From CAXBGS01 sp963975425 (GTDB lineage: Bacteria > Planctomycetota > Planctomycetia > Pirellulales > Pirellulaceae), in the NCBI GenBank assembly GCA_963975425.1, contig CAXBGS010000004.1:124001-188000 (forward strand): a stretch of DNA of 64,000 nt. The letters run 5' to 3'. The notes under the pieces were generated by a model, which was not told the DNA's origin, ran no database searches, and saw nothing but the letters and a program-made list of their open reading frames with translations. The position numbers and the translations under genes were made by a program. Positions 47,101 to 55,235 of this stretch are shown one piece after another. Within the stretch, counting starts at the first letter, position 1, and each line of letters opens with the position of its first letter.

Positions 47101-49164
47101 CTAACGCTGAGACGATCCGGATTCTTCCGTACCAATCATCTCGACATCGAAGTCTAGCAGGTCCGACGGAGAAGAAACGGTGTCCGGTGCAAAGTCCGAT
47201 TCATGCGATCCGGTCTCCGCGAGACCACTGGTAATCAATCCACCAAGGGGTGGTGCGAACGACGCCAACGACGCGGGTGTTTTCGGCGATGAGGCGATCC
47301 CGGCGGGCGGATCACCACTGGCGATAAAAATGTCGATCGTTTCCAGCAACGTTCCCTTTTCGAACTGAACGTTTTTCGTCGCAATCGTGTATTCGGTCAG
47401 CGACTGGTAATAGCGGCTTTGCGATTCGCTGACCCGCCGCTGTGCATCGAGCAATTGTTCCAGGTTAATCGGCAGACCGGCACGGCGGCTGGCCTCGAGC
47501 GCCGACAGTGCGTCGTTGGCGGCCAGGAAACGGTTCATATTCGTTTGCATTTGAGCAAACGCGCGGTCGCATTCAGAAACGACGGATGCCAAGTCGTGTA
47601 GGATCTGGCGTTCCTGTTCATGAAGCATTGACGTGTCACGGGCCAGCTGAATCCTGGCGTGCCGGACCGCCGCATGCGCCTGGCGGAATCCGACGGGCAA
47701 CTTCAGTTCCAGGCTCGCTTCGTACTCTTGGAAATCCCAACTGCCCAGCTCTCCCAACGCGGAATCGTCGCCGGCAAGTTGCTGATCAAGGCCGCGAACA
47801 CGATAAATGGAAACCAAATCCAAGGACGGCATCAGGAAGTTTTTTGCGGCGAGGATTTCCATCTCGCGACGTTTGACCAGCAACCGTTGCTGCTGCAACT
47901 CGCTGCGGCGCTGGATCGCTTCCATCGAAATCGAATCCCAATCGAACACCAACGGGGCAACGATCGGATCATCCGAGGGTCGAACCAGCGTGCCGTCGCC
48001 GATCGGCAATCCGATCAACAGCCTTAGCCGCCGCTCGGCCGCTAGCACACCGCCGACGCCCGCAAACGCGCCGCCGGACGATGCATTGTTGTTTTGCGTT
48101 CGCTGCGTTTGCTTACCAGCGATCGCATCTTGAAGTTCCGATTCAAATCGGAAGTACTGTTCGCGCGCCAACGCCTCGGCGGCACCGCTGCGACGATTGC
48201 TTGATTTCTGAGCCTCGTATGCCTTCCATGTCGCGCGACTTCGCTGCAGCGATTCGCGTTTGGTGTCCAGGTCGCGATAGGCGAAGTACAGGTCCCAATA
48301 CGCGTTGATCACGTCACTGACATAATCTCGCATGCCTTGATGAAATTTGGCGGACGTGATGTCGGTGTTCACCTTCGCGATCAAGACACCGTTATACACC
48401 CCCGGTTGTGCACCGGGACCGGCGATACGGTTAAACGTCAAGCCACCGCCTTGCAACAAAGGCTGGCGTGCCTCGGCATGCAATTGGGATTGCCAAGCGC
48501 TGTTGGTGATATTTCCTGTCGCATTGTTCGCGTCATAGTCGGTAACGCTGCGAACCGCAAATTGAGCTCCTGTCGCGGTTCGCTTGGACATTTGAAAGAC
48601 GTAGTCGTGCGTATCCTGTTGAAACGCCGTCGATCCACCACCAAAGAAAACATTGTTAAACCGGCGATCGTTATTTTGCCATTTCCCGAAAGCGTAAAAT
48701 TGTGCGTCGTATGCCGCGAGTGCTGCTTCGATGCCCAATTGCGGATCCGTTTGAGCCAGCCCGCGAGTTTCATCCGTCAAAACCGATTGCGGTGATCGCA
48801 AGACGGTTGCCCCCAAGTCACGCAGGACCGAGGCCCGGCTAAGCGCGGTATGAATCGCCTCTTGCAGCGAAATATCACGATAGGATGCAGTGTCCAGCGA
48901 CTCGGCGTCGCGAATCGTCATCGGTGGCGGTCCCGCATCGGGGTAAGCGCGAGGCGCCAGCCCGCGGTCAACATCCGCCATGATCGCGTCGATCGCGTTG
49001 GTGTTATTGCCGACTGTTTCGGGCAAATTGTGATAGGTCCGACATCCGAGACTGGCTGCACAGATGACCGCCGCCATCAATACAGCGGCACGAGTCCAAC
49101 ACGAAACCGACCAGCGCCAGTGACGCGGTGGACAGGGTCGGGTCGGGCAGGCTCTCACAGGCAT
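47101..49164 (-). CDS. TolC-like outer-membrane efflux lipoprotein
   Basis: This 687-residue protein is of the outer-membrane efflux (TolC) family. An export signal with a lipobox (VICAASLGC) ends near residue 41, preceded by an unusual Cys/Arg/Pro-rich stretch, so a second start at the internal ATG 28 codons in is possible. The body has the duplicated helical-barrel pattern (YVSDVINAYWDLYFAYRDLDTKRESL, ILHDLASVVSECDRAFAQ). A C-terminal Ser/Pro-rich tail follows. TolC proteins provide the exit channel for type I or RND systems. It is divergent from three adaptor genes and probably completes that envelope-spanning machine. Confidence 0.88.
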   Translation of the reverse strand: MPVRACPTRPCPPRHWRWSVSCWTRAAVLMAAVICAASLGCRTYHNLPETVGNNTNAIDAIMADVDRGLAPRAYPDAGPPPMTIRDAESLDTASYRDISLQEAIHTALSRASVLRDLGATVLRSPQSVLTDETRGLAQTDPQLGIEAALAAYDAQFYAFGKWQNNDRRFNNVFFGGGSTAFQQDTHDYVFQMSKRTATGAQFAVRSVTDYDANNATGNITNSAWQSQLHAEARQPLLQGGGLTFNRIAGPGAQPGVYNGVLIAKVNTDITSAKFHQGMRDYVSDVINAYWDLYFAYRDLDTKRESLQRSRATWKAYEAQKSSNRRSGAAEALAREQYFRFESELQDAIAGKQTQRTQNNNASSGGAFAGVGGVLAAERRLRLLIGLPIGDGTLVRPSDDPIVAPLVFDWDSISMEAIQRRSELQQQRLLVKRREMEILAAKNFLMPSLDLVSIYRVRGLDQQLAGDDSALGELGSWDFQEYEASLELKLPVGFRQAHAAVRHARIQLARDTSMLHEQERQILHDLASVVSECDRAFAQMQTNMNRFLAANDALSALEASRRAGLPINLEQLLDAQRRVSESQSRYYQSLTEYTIATKNVQFEKGTLLETIDIFIASGDPPAGIASSPKTPASLASFAPPLGGLITSGLAETGSHESDFAPDTVSSPSDLLDFDVEMIGTEESGSSQR

Positions 49165-49476
49165 CGTTCAGCTAACAAAGATGGATCGTCGCTTGAAGCG
49201 CACGCAGGTCTCAACCCGCAGCATCCGCACAACACGCGCACTCTTACTTATTCGTTTGATCGGAACGGATGCATTGAGCCAATTCGGTATGATTCTTTCA
49301 CCGAACGATGAAATTCGTGAAACAGCGGCGATTTTCACGGCAATATGTTCGGGTTGGTTAAAATGCAGTACTGAGGAAAACATCGCAGTCTTCAGGACAC
49401 CGCTAGCAATCCGTGCGGAGTTGACCTCGCTGACCACGCTTCTTTTCTGCGAATGCTGACCGTCGAAGGTCTCTTG
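49165..49476. promoter_or_regulatory. Divergent region at the centre of the efflux/M50 locus
   Basis: This 312-bp gap separates the TolC-like gene from the adaptor operon and must drive both. A 92-codon plus-strand frame spans it (49181-49459), but its codon choice is unconvincing. GAAGG, 7 bp before the ATG at 49477, looks like a Shine-Dalgarno sequence. Confidence 0.45.
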
Positions 49477-51606
49477 ATGACTGAATCTGTCCGATTGGCC
49501 GAATACGCATGGGATGATGCCGAATCGTTCGTTGACCAGTTGGAATCGCTGTGTCATCAAGGCGTCCTGCCGGAGCCTTTCTATCGCGAACTGGTAAGCG
49601 GAATCGTGAAGACCACGGGATCAACGGCCGCGTCGCTTTGGCAGCTTTGTGGAAATCAGTCCACCCTGCTCGCGCGTCAGGGCATCGATACCCATGAGCC
49701 CGATTCAAGCGGCGAACCAAACGTTCACGACTGGGGCCCCAACTCGGTATGGCTCAACAGCAAGACGTTCGTCGCGACGCAGCGGTTGGCCCTGGATGAC
49801 CTCGACACGTCGTCAGCGACAAACCTGAATTCGGGCGAGTCGCGTTTGTTTCTGCGATTACGTTTCGGCGAACCCGCCGAATTAGCGTTGCGGAATCCCA
49901 TCGAAGATGTCTGCGCAGCGGTGATGGGCATTGCATCGACCGTCTGGCTCAGAACGCATTGCCATGATCTGCAACAATCGCTGGTCGATCGAAACCGTCG
50001 CGACCAAATCGTCAGCAATCTGCACCGCGGACGCACTCTGATTCAGTCACTCGGCACGATTGCCACCGTGATCGCCAACGAAACCAAAGCCGATCGCGTA
50101 TCCGTCCTCGAAATCCGTGGCGGTCGATCCCGACTGGTCGCTACCTCAGTCGCGACGCGCATCGACCATCGCACTCGGTTGGTTCGATCGATGCTCGCAA
50201 TGGTCGATGTATGCATCACATCGCCCGTACCGTTCTCCTACAGCATCGGTCAAGTTTCTTACAACGTTGGGCAGGACGAAGGGCGAACCGATGACGCGGC
50301 GGGGTTGGCAAGAACAAATTTGGCGGAAGCGTATGTCGACGAGTCCGGTAGCCGCCAACTGCATGTCGAAACGGTCTTTGCATCAGAATCGGACCGCACC
50401 CCCGTCGCAGCTTTCGTGTTGGAACGTTTCCGATTGCCATCGCACAAACCACGAACGCTTGAAGACACCGGGTCCCACTCAGATACTGGCCTTCATGCGA
50501 AAACTGGCCATCACGCGGATACTAGCCCGCACTCGGATACTAGCCCGCACTCGGATACTAGCCCGCACTCGAACACTAGCCCCGGCTCTTGCGACCGGGC
50601 CAGCGCGGACCTGCCGACACGCTTTGGTTTGATTCGCGATGTGGCCGCGGTTGCGACGCGCGAAGCTCTCCAGCGTGACCGACACGCCTGGCAGCGGCTT
50701 GTCTCGCGATGGGCGGACGGAAACGCGAAACGCAACGCGTTCGTCGCCACTTTGGTCGCCGCAATCGCGGTGGCCGTATTGTTGCTCTTGCCGATGCAAC
50801 TGTCGATTCCCGCCGAAGGAAAACTGGTAGCCAAGCAGAGCGCCATCCTGTTCGCGCCACGCGATGCGAATGTCGAATCGATCGACGTGACCAGTGGCCA
50901 ACGTGTCAGGGCTGGCGAGACCTTGCTGCGGCTTCGCAGTCCGGCATTGGAACTGCAAGAGAAAACGCTGGCCGGGGAACTGGCGACCTATGCGAGCCAG
51001 CTTGCCGTGGTCAGGGCTTCGAAATCGAGCAACCGCCGCGAATCGAATTCCAATGCCGCATTGCCGCAAGGTGACCAAAGAGTGTTGCAAACGATGGTGG
51101 ATAGCCTGCAACAGCGGCTGAAATTGTTGAGACAGCAGCAAGCCGGATTGGTCATCAAGAGTCCCATCGACGGGATTGTTCATCGCAGCGACATGCAGGA
51201 AACGCTGGCAGCGCGGCCGGTCGCTCGCGGCCAAGAATTGATCAGCGTGTTCGACCCGGACGCCGGCTGGAGGATCGCCCTCGACGTTCCTGACCAGGAC
51301 ATCGGATATCTAATCAATGCGAATCAAACGCCGCCCGCCCGCTGCCGATTCCGCTTACGCAGCGATCCGGCCGCGGTTTTCCAAGGACAAGTCCAAGAGA
51401 TCGACAATACATCGCACATCACTCCGCGAGGCACAATCGTGGTCCGTACGATAGTTGATTTGAACGATCCCGAATCGGAGCCTAAACTCGATTCCTTTCG
51501 TGTCGGTTCGACGGTCATGGCTAGCCTGGACTGCGGTCAACGCTGTGCCGGATTCGTTTGGTTTCGCAGTCTGATTGAGTGGGCACGCGAGCAGTCGTGG
51601 AGGTAG
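49477..51606 (+). CDS. GAF-like sensor fused to HlyD-type membrane-fusion protein
   Basis: This protein has about 709 residues. Residues 1-330 form a cytoplasmic part with a GAF-like pattern (LGTIATVIANETKADRVSVLEIRGGRSRLVA in outline). A Thr/His/Ser hexapeptide linker encoded by 18-bp DNA repeats follows, then one transmembrane helix (VATLVAAIAVAVLLLLP) near 430. The periplasmic part has a lipoyl-type half (PRDANVESIDVTSGQRVRAGETLLRL), a coiled coil, IKSPIDGIVHRS and a beta-barrel segment. The ATG at 49477 follows GAAGG; an ATG at 49453 would add 8 residues. It is the first gene of a three-adaptor operon, 4 bp before the next. Confidence 0.85.
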   Translation: MTESVRLAEYAWDDAESFVDQLESLCHQGVLPEPFYRELVSGIVKTTGSTAASLWQLCGNQSTLLARQGIDTHEPDSSGEPNVHDWGPNSVWLNSKTFVATQRLALDDLDTSSATNLNSGESRLFLRLRFGEPAELALRNPIEDVCAAVMGIASTVWLRTHCHDLQQSLVDRNRRDQIVSNLHRGRTLIQSLGTIATVIANETKADRVSVLEIRGGRSRLVATSVATRIDHRTRLVRSMLAMVDVCITSPVPFSYSIGQVSYNVGQDEGRTDDAAGLARTNLAEAYVDESGSRQLHVETVFASESDRTPVAAFVLERFRLPSHKPRTLEDTGSHSDTGLHAKTGHHADTSPHSDTSPHSDTSPHSNTSPGSCDRASADLPTRFGLIRDVAAVATREALQRDRHAWQRLVSRWADGNAKRNAFVATLVAAIAVAVLLLLPMQLSIPAEGKLVAKQSAILFAPRDANVESIDVTSGQRVRAGETLLRLRSPALELQEKTLAGELATYASQLAVVRASKSSNRRESNSNAALPQGDQRVLQTMVDSLQQRLKLLRQQQAGLVIKSPIDGIVHRSDMQETLAARPVARGQELISVFDPDAGWRIALDVPDQDIGYLINANQTPPARCRFRLRSDPAAVFQGQVQEIDNTSHITPRGTIVVRTIVDLNDPESEPKLDSFRVGSTVMASLDCGQRCAGFVWFRSLIEWAREQSWR
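50467..50592. repeat. In-frame 18-bp tandem repeat in the GAF-HlyD gene
   Basis: Six full 18-bp units occupy 50467-50574 and a partial or diverged seventh follows. Units at 50521 and 50539 are identical (actagcccgcactcggat). They encode hexapeptides of the form T-(G/S)-x-H-(S/A)-(D/K/N) between the sensor and adaptor halves. Confidence 0.95.
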
Positions 51607-51610
51607 ACGC

Positions 51611-52978
51611 ATGAAAATCGATCAAACAACACAGGCTTTGCAAAACCAAGACGCCAGGGATTCGCACCTGGCTCATTGCACCTCCACTCACTGCACCTCC
51701 ATTCACTGCGGCAACGCAGCCCTGCGGATTCTATCGCTAGTGATCGCGATCAGCCTCAGCAGCGTGTGCAGGGCCGATGGTGCCCAACAAGACAGCGATG
51801 ACCCGATCGCCGCCGTTACCGAATCTGACGAGGTGGCAAATCGCGAGACGGTCCCCAGCGAAACGAGTGATCGCAAAACCGAATCGAGTGATCCTCAAGC
51901 TGCCCCAGCCAACGACCGCAAATCCGTTCACACAGAATCAAACTCGATCGATTCGTCCGCGCACGATCTTGTCGTGACCGACTTGGTCATCGTGGCGACC
52001 GAACAAGTCAGCGTGCCGGCCTTGGCAACCGGAGTGATTGCCGAAGTGATGTCCAGAGAAGGCGACATGGTACAGCAAGGCAAGCTGCTGGCGCAATTGG
52101 ATGACGAGGAAGCCCGCCTTGCCGAAGCGATCGCACTGAATGAACTGAAGATTGCCACCGATCGCGCGAAGAGGTTTCTTGCGGTCGAACTTGCAGAGAA
52201 AAACCTAGAACATCATCGACTGCTTGCAAAGCAACACGCTCTCGAACGCGAGATCTCACATCTGAAAGCCGACAACAACGTGCGCGTGTTGGCTTCCGAG
52301 AAATCCGAAGCGGTCGCAAAGAACGAATTGAGCCGAGCCACGCAAGCTCGCGAAGAGTACGTCGACAGCGTGTCGCGGTCCGAAATCGATGGATTGCGAT
52401 TGGCCTATGAACGAAGCAATCTGGAGACCGAACAGGCGCAGTTTGATCGACAGGTCGATCGCCTGACCGCGACGCGAGATGATGAGGCTTCGTCGATACA
52501 CAAGTTAAATATCCAGCGGAGCGAAATCGAACTCTCTCGTGCCGAAAGTGACAAGCATATCGCACAGTTACAGGTCACCGGCAGCAAACACGCGGCGGAC
52601 CTGGCCAGTCTGGCAGCCAAACGACATTGGATCACATCGCCAATGGACGGCACGGTCGCCGAAGTCTATTTACATGCGGGTGAATGGGTCGAAACCGGCC
52701 AACCCGTGATGAGACTGGTTCGACTCGACCGATTGCGAGCCGAAGGATTCGTGACCGCGGATCAATTAGCGCTGCTAAGAAATGCGGGGTCGGTTGAAGT
52801 GAGTATCGATCTTGCCAAAGGCAAAAAGACCAAACGTGATGCGCACATCGTCTTTATCAGTCCCGAAATCGATTCGGTCAACAACGAAGTTCGGTTTTGG
52901 GTCGAGTTCGACAATCGTGATCGGCAAGTCTTACCGGGAATGAGGCTAACCCTTTCATTGCGGGTCGAAGATGACTGA
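51611..52978 (+). CDS. HlyD-type adaptor with long coiled coil
   Basis: This is a 455-residue exported membrane-fusion protein. The N-terminus is a signal or anchor (ALRILSLVIAISLSSVC) preceded by His/Cys/Thr-rich sequence from a 15-bp repeat, followed by an acidic linker to about residue 115. A first lipoyl half (VPALATGVIAEVMSREGDMVQQGKLLAQLDDEE), an extended coiled coil of about 170 residues, a second lipoyl half (WITSPMDGTVAEVYLHAGEWVETGQPVM) and a beta-barrel (PGMRLTLSLRV) follow in the classic order. The gene starts 4 bp after the first adaptor and overlaps the M50 gene by 8 bp. Confidence 0.9.
   Translation: MKIDQTTQALQNQDARDSHLAHCTSTHCTSIHCGNAALRILSLVIAISLSSVCRADGAQQDSDDPIAAVTESDEVANRETVPSETSDRKTESSDPQAAPANDRKSVHTESNSIDSSAHDLVVTDLVIVATEQVSVPALATGVIAEVMSREGDMVQQGKLLAQLDDEEARLAEAIALNELKIATDRAKRFLAVELAEKNLEHHRLLAKQHALEREISHLKADNNVRVLASEKSEAVAKNELSRATQAREEYVDSVSRSEIDGLRLAYERSNLETEQAQFDRQVDRLTATRDDEASSIHKLNIQRSEIELSRAESDKHIAQLQVTGSKHAADLASLAAKRHWITSPMDGTVAEVYLHAGEWVETGQPVMRLVRLDRLRAEGFVTADQLALLRNAGSVEVSIDLAKGKKTKRDAHIVFISPEIDSVNNEVRFWVEFDNRDRQVLPGMRLTLSLRVEDD
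51674..51718. repeat. In-frame 15-bp repeat at the adaptor N-terminus
   Basis: Two close copies (cattgcacctccact at 51674 and cactgcacctccatt at 51689) and a partial third encode H-C-T-S-(T/I) units just before the signal segment. Confidence 0.75.
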
Positions 52979-55193
52979 ACGGTCAACGCCCAAACAGTTC
53001 ATCACTGAGCGGTTGATGGCTTGGACGCTGCGAACGGACTTGAAACATCAACCAATCGAGATGGCTGGTGAAACGTTTTGGGTATTGCAAGACTCCATGT
53101 CTCGGCAAATGCAGTACGTCAGTGATCGTGAGTACGCGATCTTGTGTATGCTTGACGGAAAGCGATCCGTCGACGATCTGATCAGCGAATGCCGACATCG
53201 ATTCGCACCCGATCATGTGTCCGGTCGCGCGATCATTGCGTTTCTGGCCGACGCGCGTCGCCGCCAATTGATTGTTGGCGATGCGGTACCACCGAACTTG
53301 TCAGACGACGACGATACATCGCCGCAACACCGGTGGTGGAAGCAACCACTGGCGATCCGACTGCCGGGAATCAATCCCGATCCGGTCATCGGTCCGTTAG
53401 TGGATCGAATCAGTTGGCTGATGCGTCCGTGGTTTGTGATCGGGGCGTTCTTGCTGGTGGTCACCGCGGGCGTGATGGCAATGACCGAGTTCGGCGCCTT
53501 GGCGGAGCAGATTTCCGCTGCCGCCCGCAGTCAAACTCGGTCGTGGTTGTTCATCCTGATTGGCGTGATTGCCGCGACAAAGATCGTTCACGAATTAGCG
53601 CACGCGATTGCATGTACTTTGTTCGGCGCCCAGTGCCGGGCGATCGGTGTCATGCTGTTGGTCGGCATTCCCGTTCTTTACTGTGATGTTTCTGACGCCT
53701 GGATGCTGCCACAGCGATCCAAACGAATTCTTGTTTCGGCGGCGGGCATGCTTGCGGAACTGGTATTAGCCGCAATCGCGACCCTGGTTTGGTGGTTCAC
53801 CGCCGATGGCGTGGTACAAAACGTGTGCGTAACCGTCATGGTGGTCTGCTCACTCAGCACGATCGTTTTCAACGGAAACCCGTTGCTGCGGTACGACGGC
53901 TATTTCATTCTGTCAGATTTCGTGGGAATACCAAATCTAAGTTCTCAGTCGCGGTTGGCGATGCGTGATCGTTTGCAATCGCTCTTTTGGGGATTGCCGC
54001 AGATGACCGATCGCCCACACATCGATGGACAGAATCCATCGGACGCGCGGCGCCGGTTCTTGCTCGGCTATGCCGCAGCAAGCGCGATGTACCGCATGAT
54101 CGTGTACTCGGCAATCGCGTACATGATCTATCGCTTGGCCGACGGCTATGGCTTAGGAACAATTCTTGCCTTGGCATTTGTCGGCCTTGCGGGCACCTTG
54201 GTGGCAAAGAGCATTCGCAAAATCAGCAAACGCCCCAGCGTCCCCATCGCACTTCGCCCGTCCCGTCCGGTACTGGTTTCCGTCTCAACGATCGGTTTGC
54301 TATCGGCAGTCGCGTTGGTACCACTGCCGCACAGTGTGGTTGCACCGGCCATGCTTCACCCGGGTGCGGCCCGATCGATGTACACGACGATCGGCGGACA
54401 CCTTGTCCAGACGGTCGGCTATGGCGAAAAGGTCCAGCGTGGTCAGACGATCGCGCAATTGAATAATCCCGATGAGATTCAAGAAAACGCTCGCCTCAAG
54501 GCAGAATGCCAACGGCTTGAGCTTGAACTGGATGCGATGCAAAGTCAGCGAGGCCTGGCGACGGACGCCGGTGCCAGAATCCCAGCCATCCGTGAAGCGC
54601 TGCAGTCGGCGCTGCGGCAAAGGGAACTTCACGACCGACAATTGCAGCAACTGAACTTGCGTGCCCCCATCACGGGAACCGTTTTTGCTACGGACACGCA
54701 CGCTGGACCGCGGCCGATGAAGGATCGTATTTCGGATCCCCACGACGAACGACCGTTGACGCCGAATCAACTCGGACGCTGGGTTGAACCGGGGACCAAC
54801 ATGTGCGTCATCGGATCACCTCAGCACCGCGATCTGGTCCTATGGGTCCGGCAACAGGACATTCCGAAGATTCGCCGCGGACAATCGTTGACCGTTTTAT
54901 TGCCGGATCAACGCCGAGGCAGCGTGACGGGGATCATCACAGAGATTGCCGTTGAACCGATCGAGTCAGTCGAGCGCGAACTACTGGTCGCGGGTCTGAT
55001 AGAATTGCGTGCGGGAAATGAACACGAGCGGAAACCTCGCGATACGATCTATCACGTCCGAGCCGTCTTGGACGAACATGTCGGTGCGATCCCCACACGC
55101 TTGACCACCCGTGCCAGGATTGACGTTTCGTACGCGTCACTTTTCGATCGGCTCGCTCGCTGGTTTCACGACGCGTTTCGTTTCAAGACTTAG
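52971..55193 (+). CDS. PqqD-like / M50 metalloprotease / HlyD fusion protein
   Basis: This 740-residue protein has three parts. Residues 17-103 resemble PqqD, the peptide-binding chaperone fold (YVSDREYAILCMLDGKRSVDDLI). Next is an M50-type membrane zinc protease with HELAH at 207-211 and the third ligand in LLRYDGY (Asp309), set in several transmembrane helices. After the final helix (near 435) comes a lipoyl/HlyD adaptor part (GHLVQTVGYGEKVQRGQTIAQL, coiled coil, RAPITGTVFATD, PEDIPKIRRGQ-type barrel). It overlaps the preceding adaptor gene. Related M50-HlyD proteins are associated with peptide maturation or export. No ATPase lies nearby. Confidence 0.88.
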   Translation: MTERSTPKQFITERLMAWTLRTDLKHQPIEMAGETFWVLQDSMSRQMQYVSDREYAILCMLDGKRSVDDLISECRHRFAPDHVSGRAIIAFLADARRRQLIVGDAVPPNLSDDDDTSPQHRWWKQPLAIRLPGINPDPVIGPLVDRISWLMRPWFVIGAFLLVVTAGVMAMTEFGALAEQISAAARSQTRSWLFILIGVIAATKIVHELAHAIACTLFGAQCRAIGVMLLVGIPVLYCDVSDAWMLPQRSKRILVSAAGMLAELVLAAIATLVWWFTADGVVQNVCVTVMVVCSLSTIVFNGNPLLRYDGYFILSDFVGIPNLSSQSRLAMRDRLQSLFWGLPQMTDRPHIDGQNPSDARRRFLLGYAAASAMYRMIVYSAIAYMIYRLADGYGLGTILALAFVGLAGTLVAKSIRKISKRPSVPIALRPSRPVLVSVSTIGLLSAVALVPLPHSVVAPAMLHPGAARSMYTTIGGHLVQTVGYGEKVQRGQTIAQLNNPDEIQENARLKAECQRLELELDAMQSQRGLATDAGARIPAIREALQSALRQRELHDRQLQQLNLRAPITGTVFATDTHAGPRPMKDRISDPHDERPLTPNQLGRWVEPGTNMCVIGSPQHRDLVLWVRQQDIPKIRRGQSLTVLLPDQRRGSVTGIITEIAVEPIESVERELLVAGLIELRAGNEHERKPRDTIYHVRAVLDEHVGAIPTRLTTRARIDVSYASLFDRLARWFHDAFRFKT

Positions 55194-55235
55194 CCAACCG
55201 ACCGCCGTGCTGCTTCTTATTAGGGTTCATGAGAG

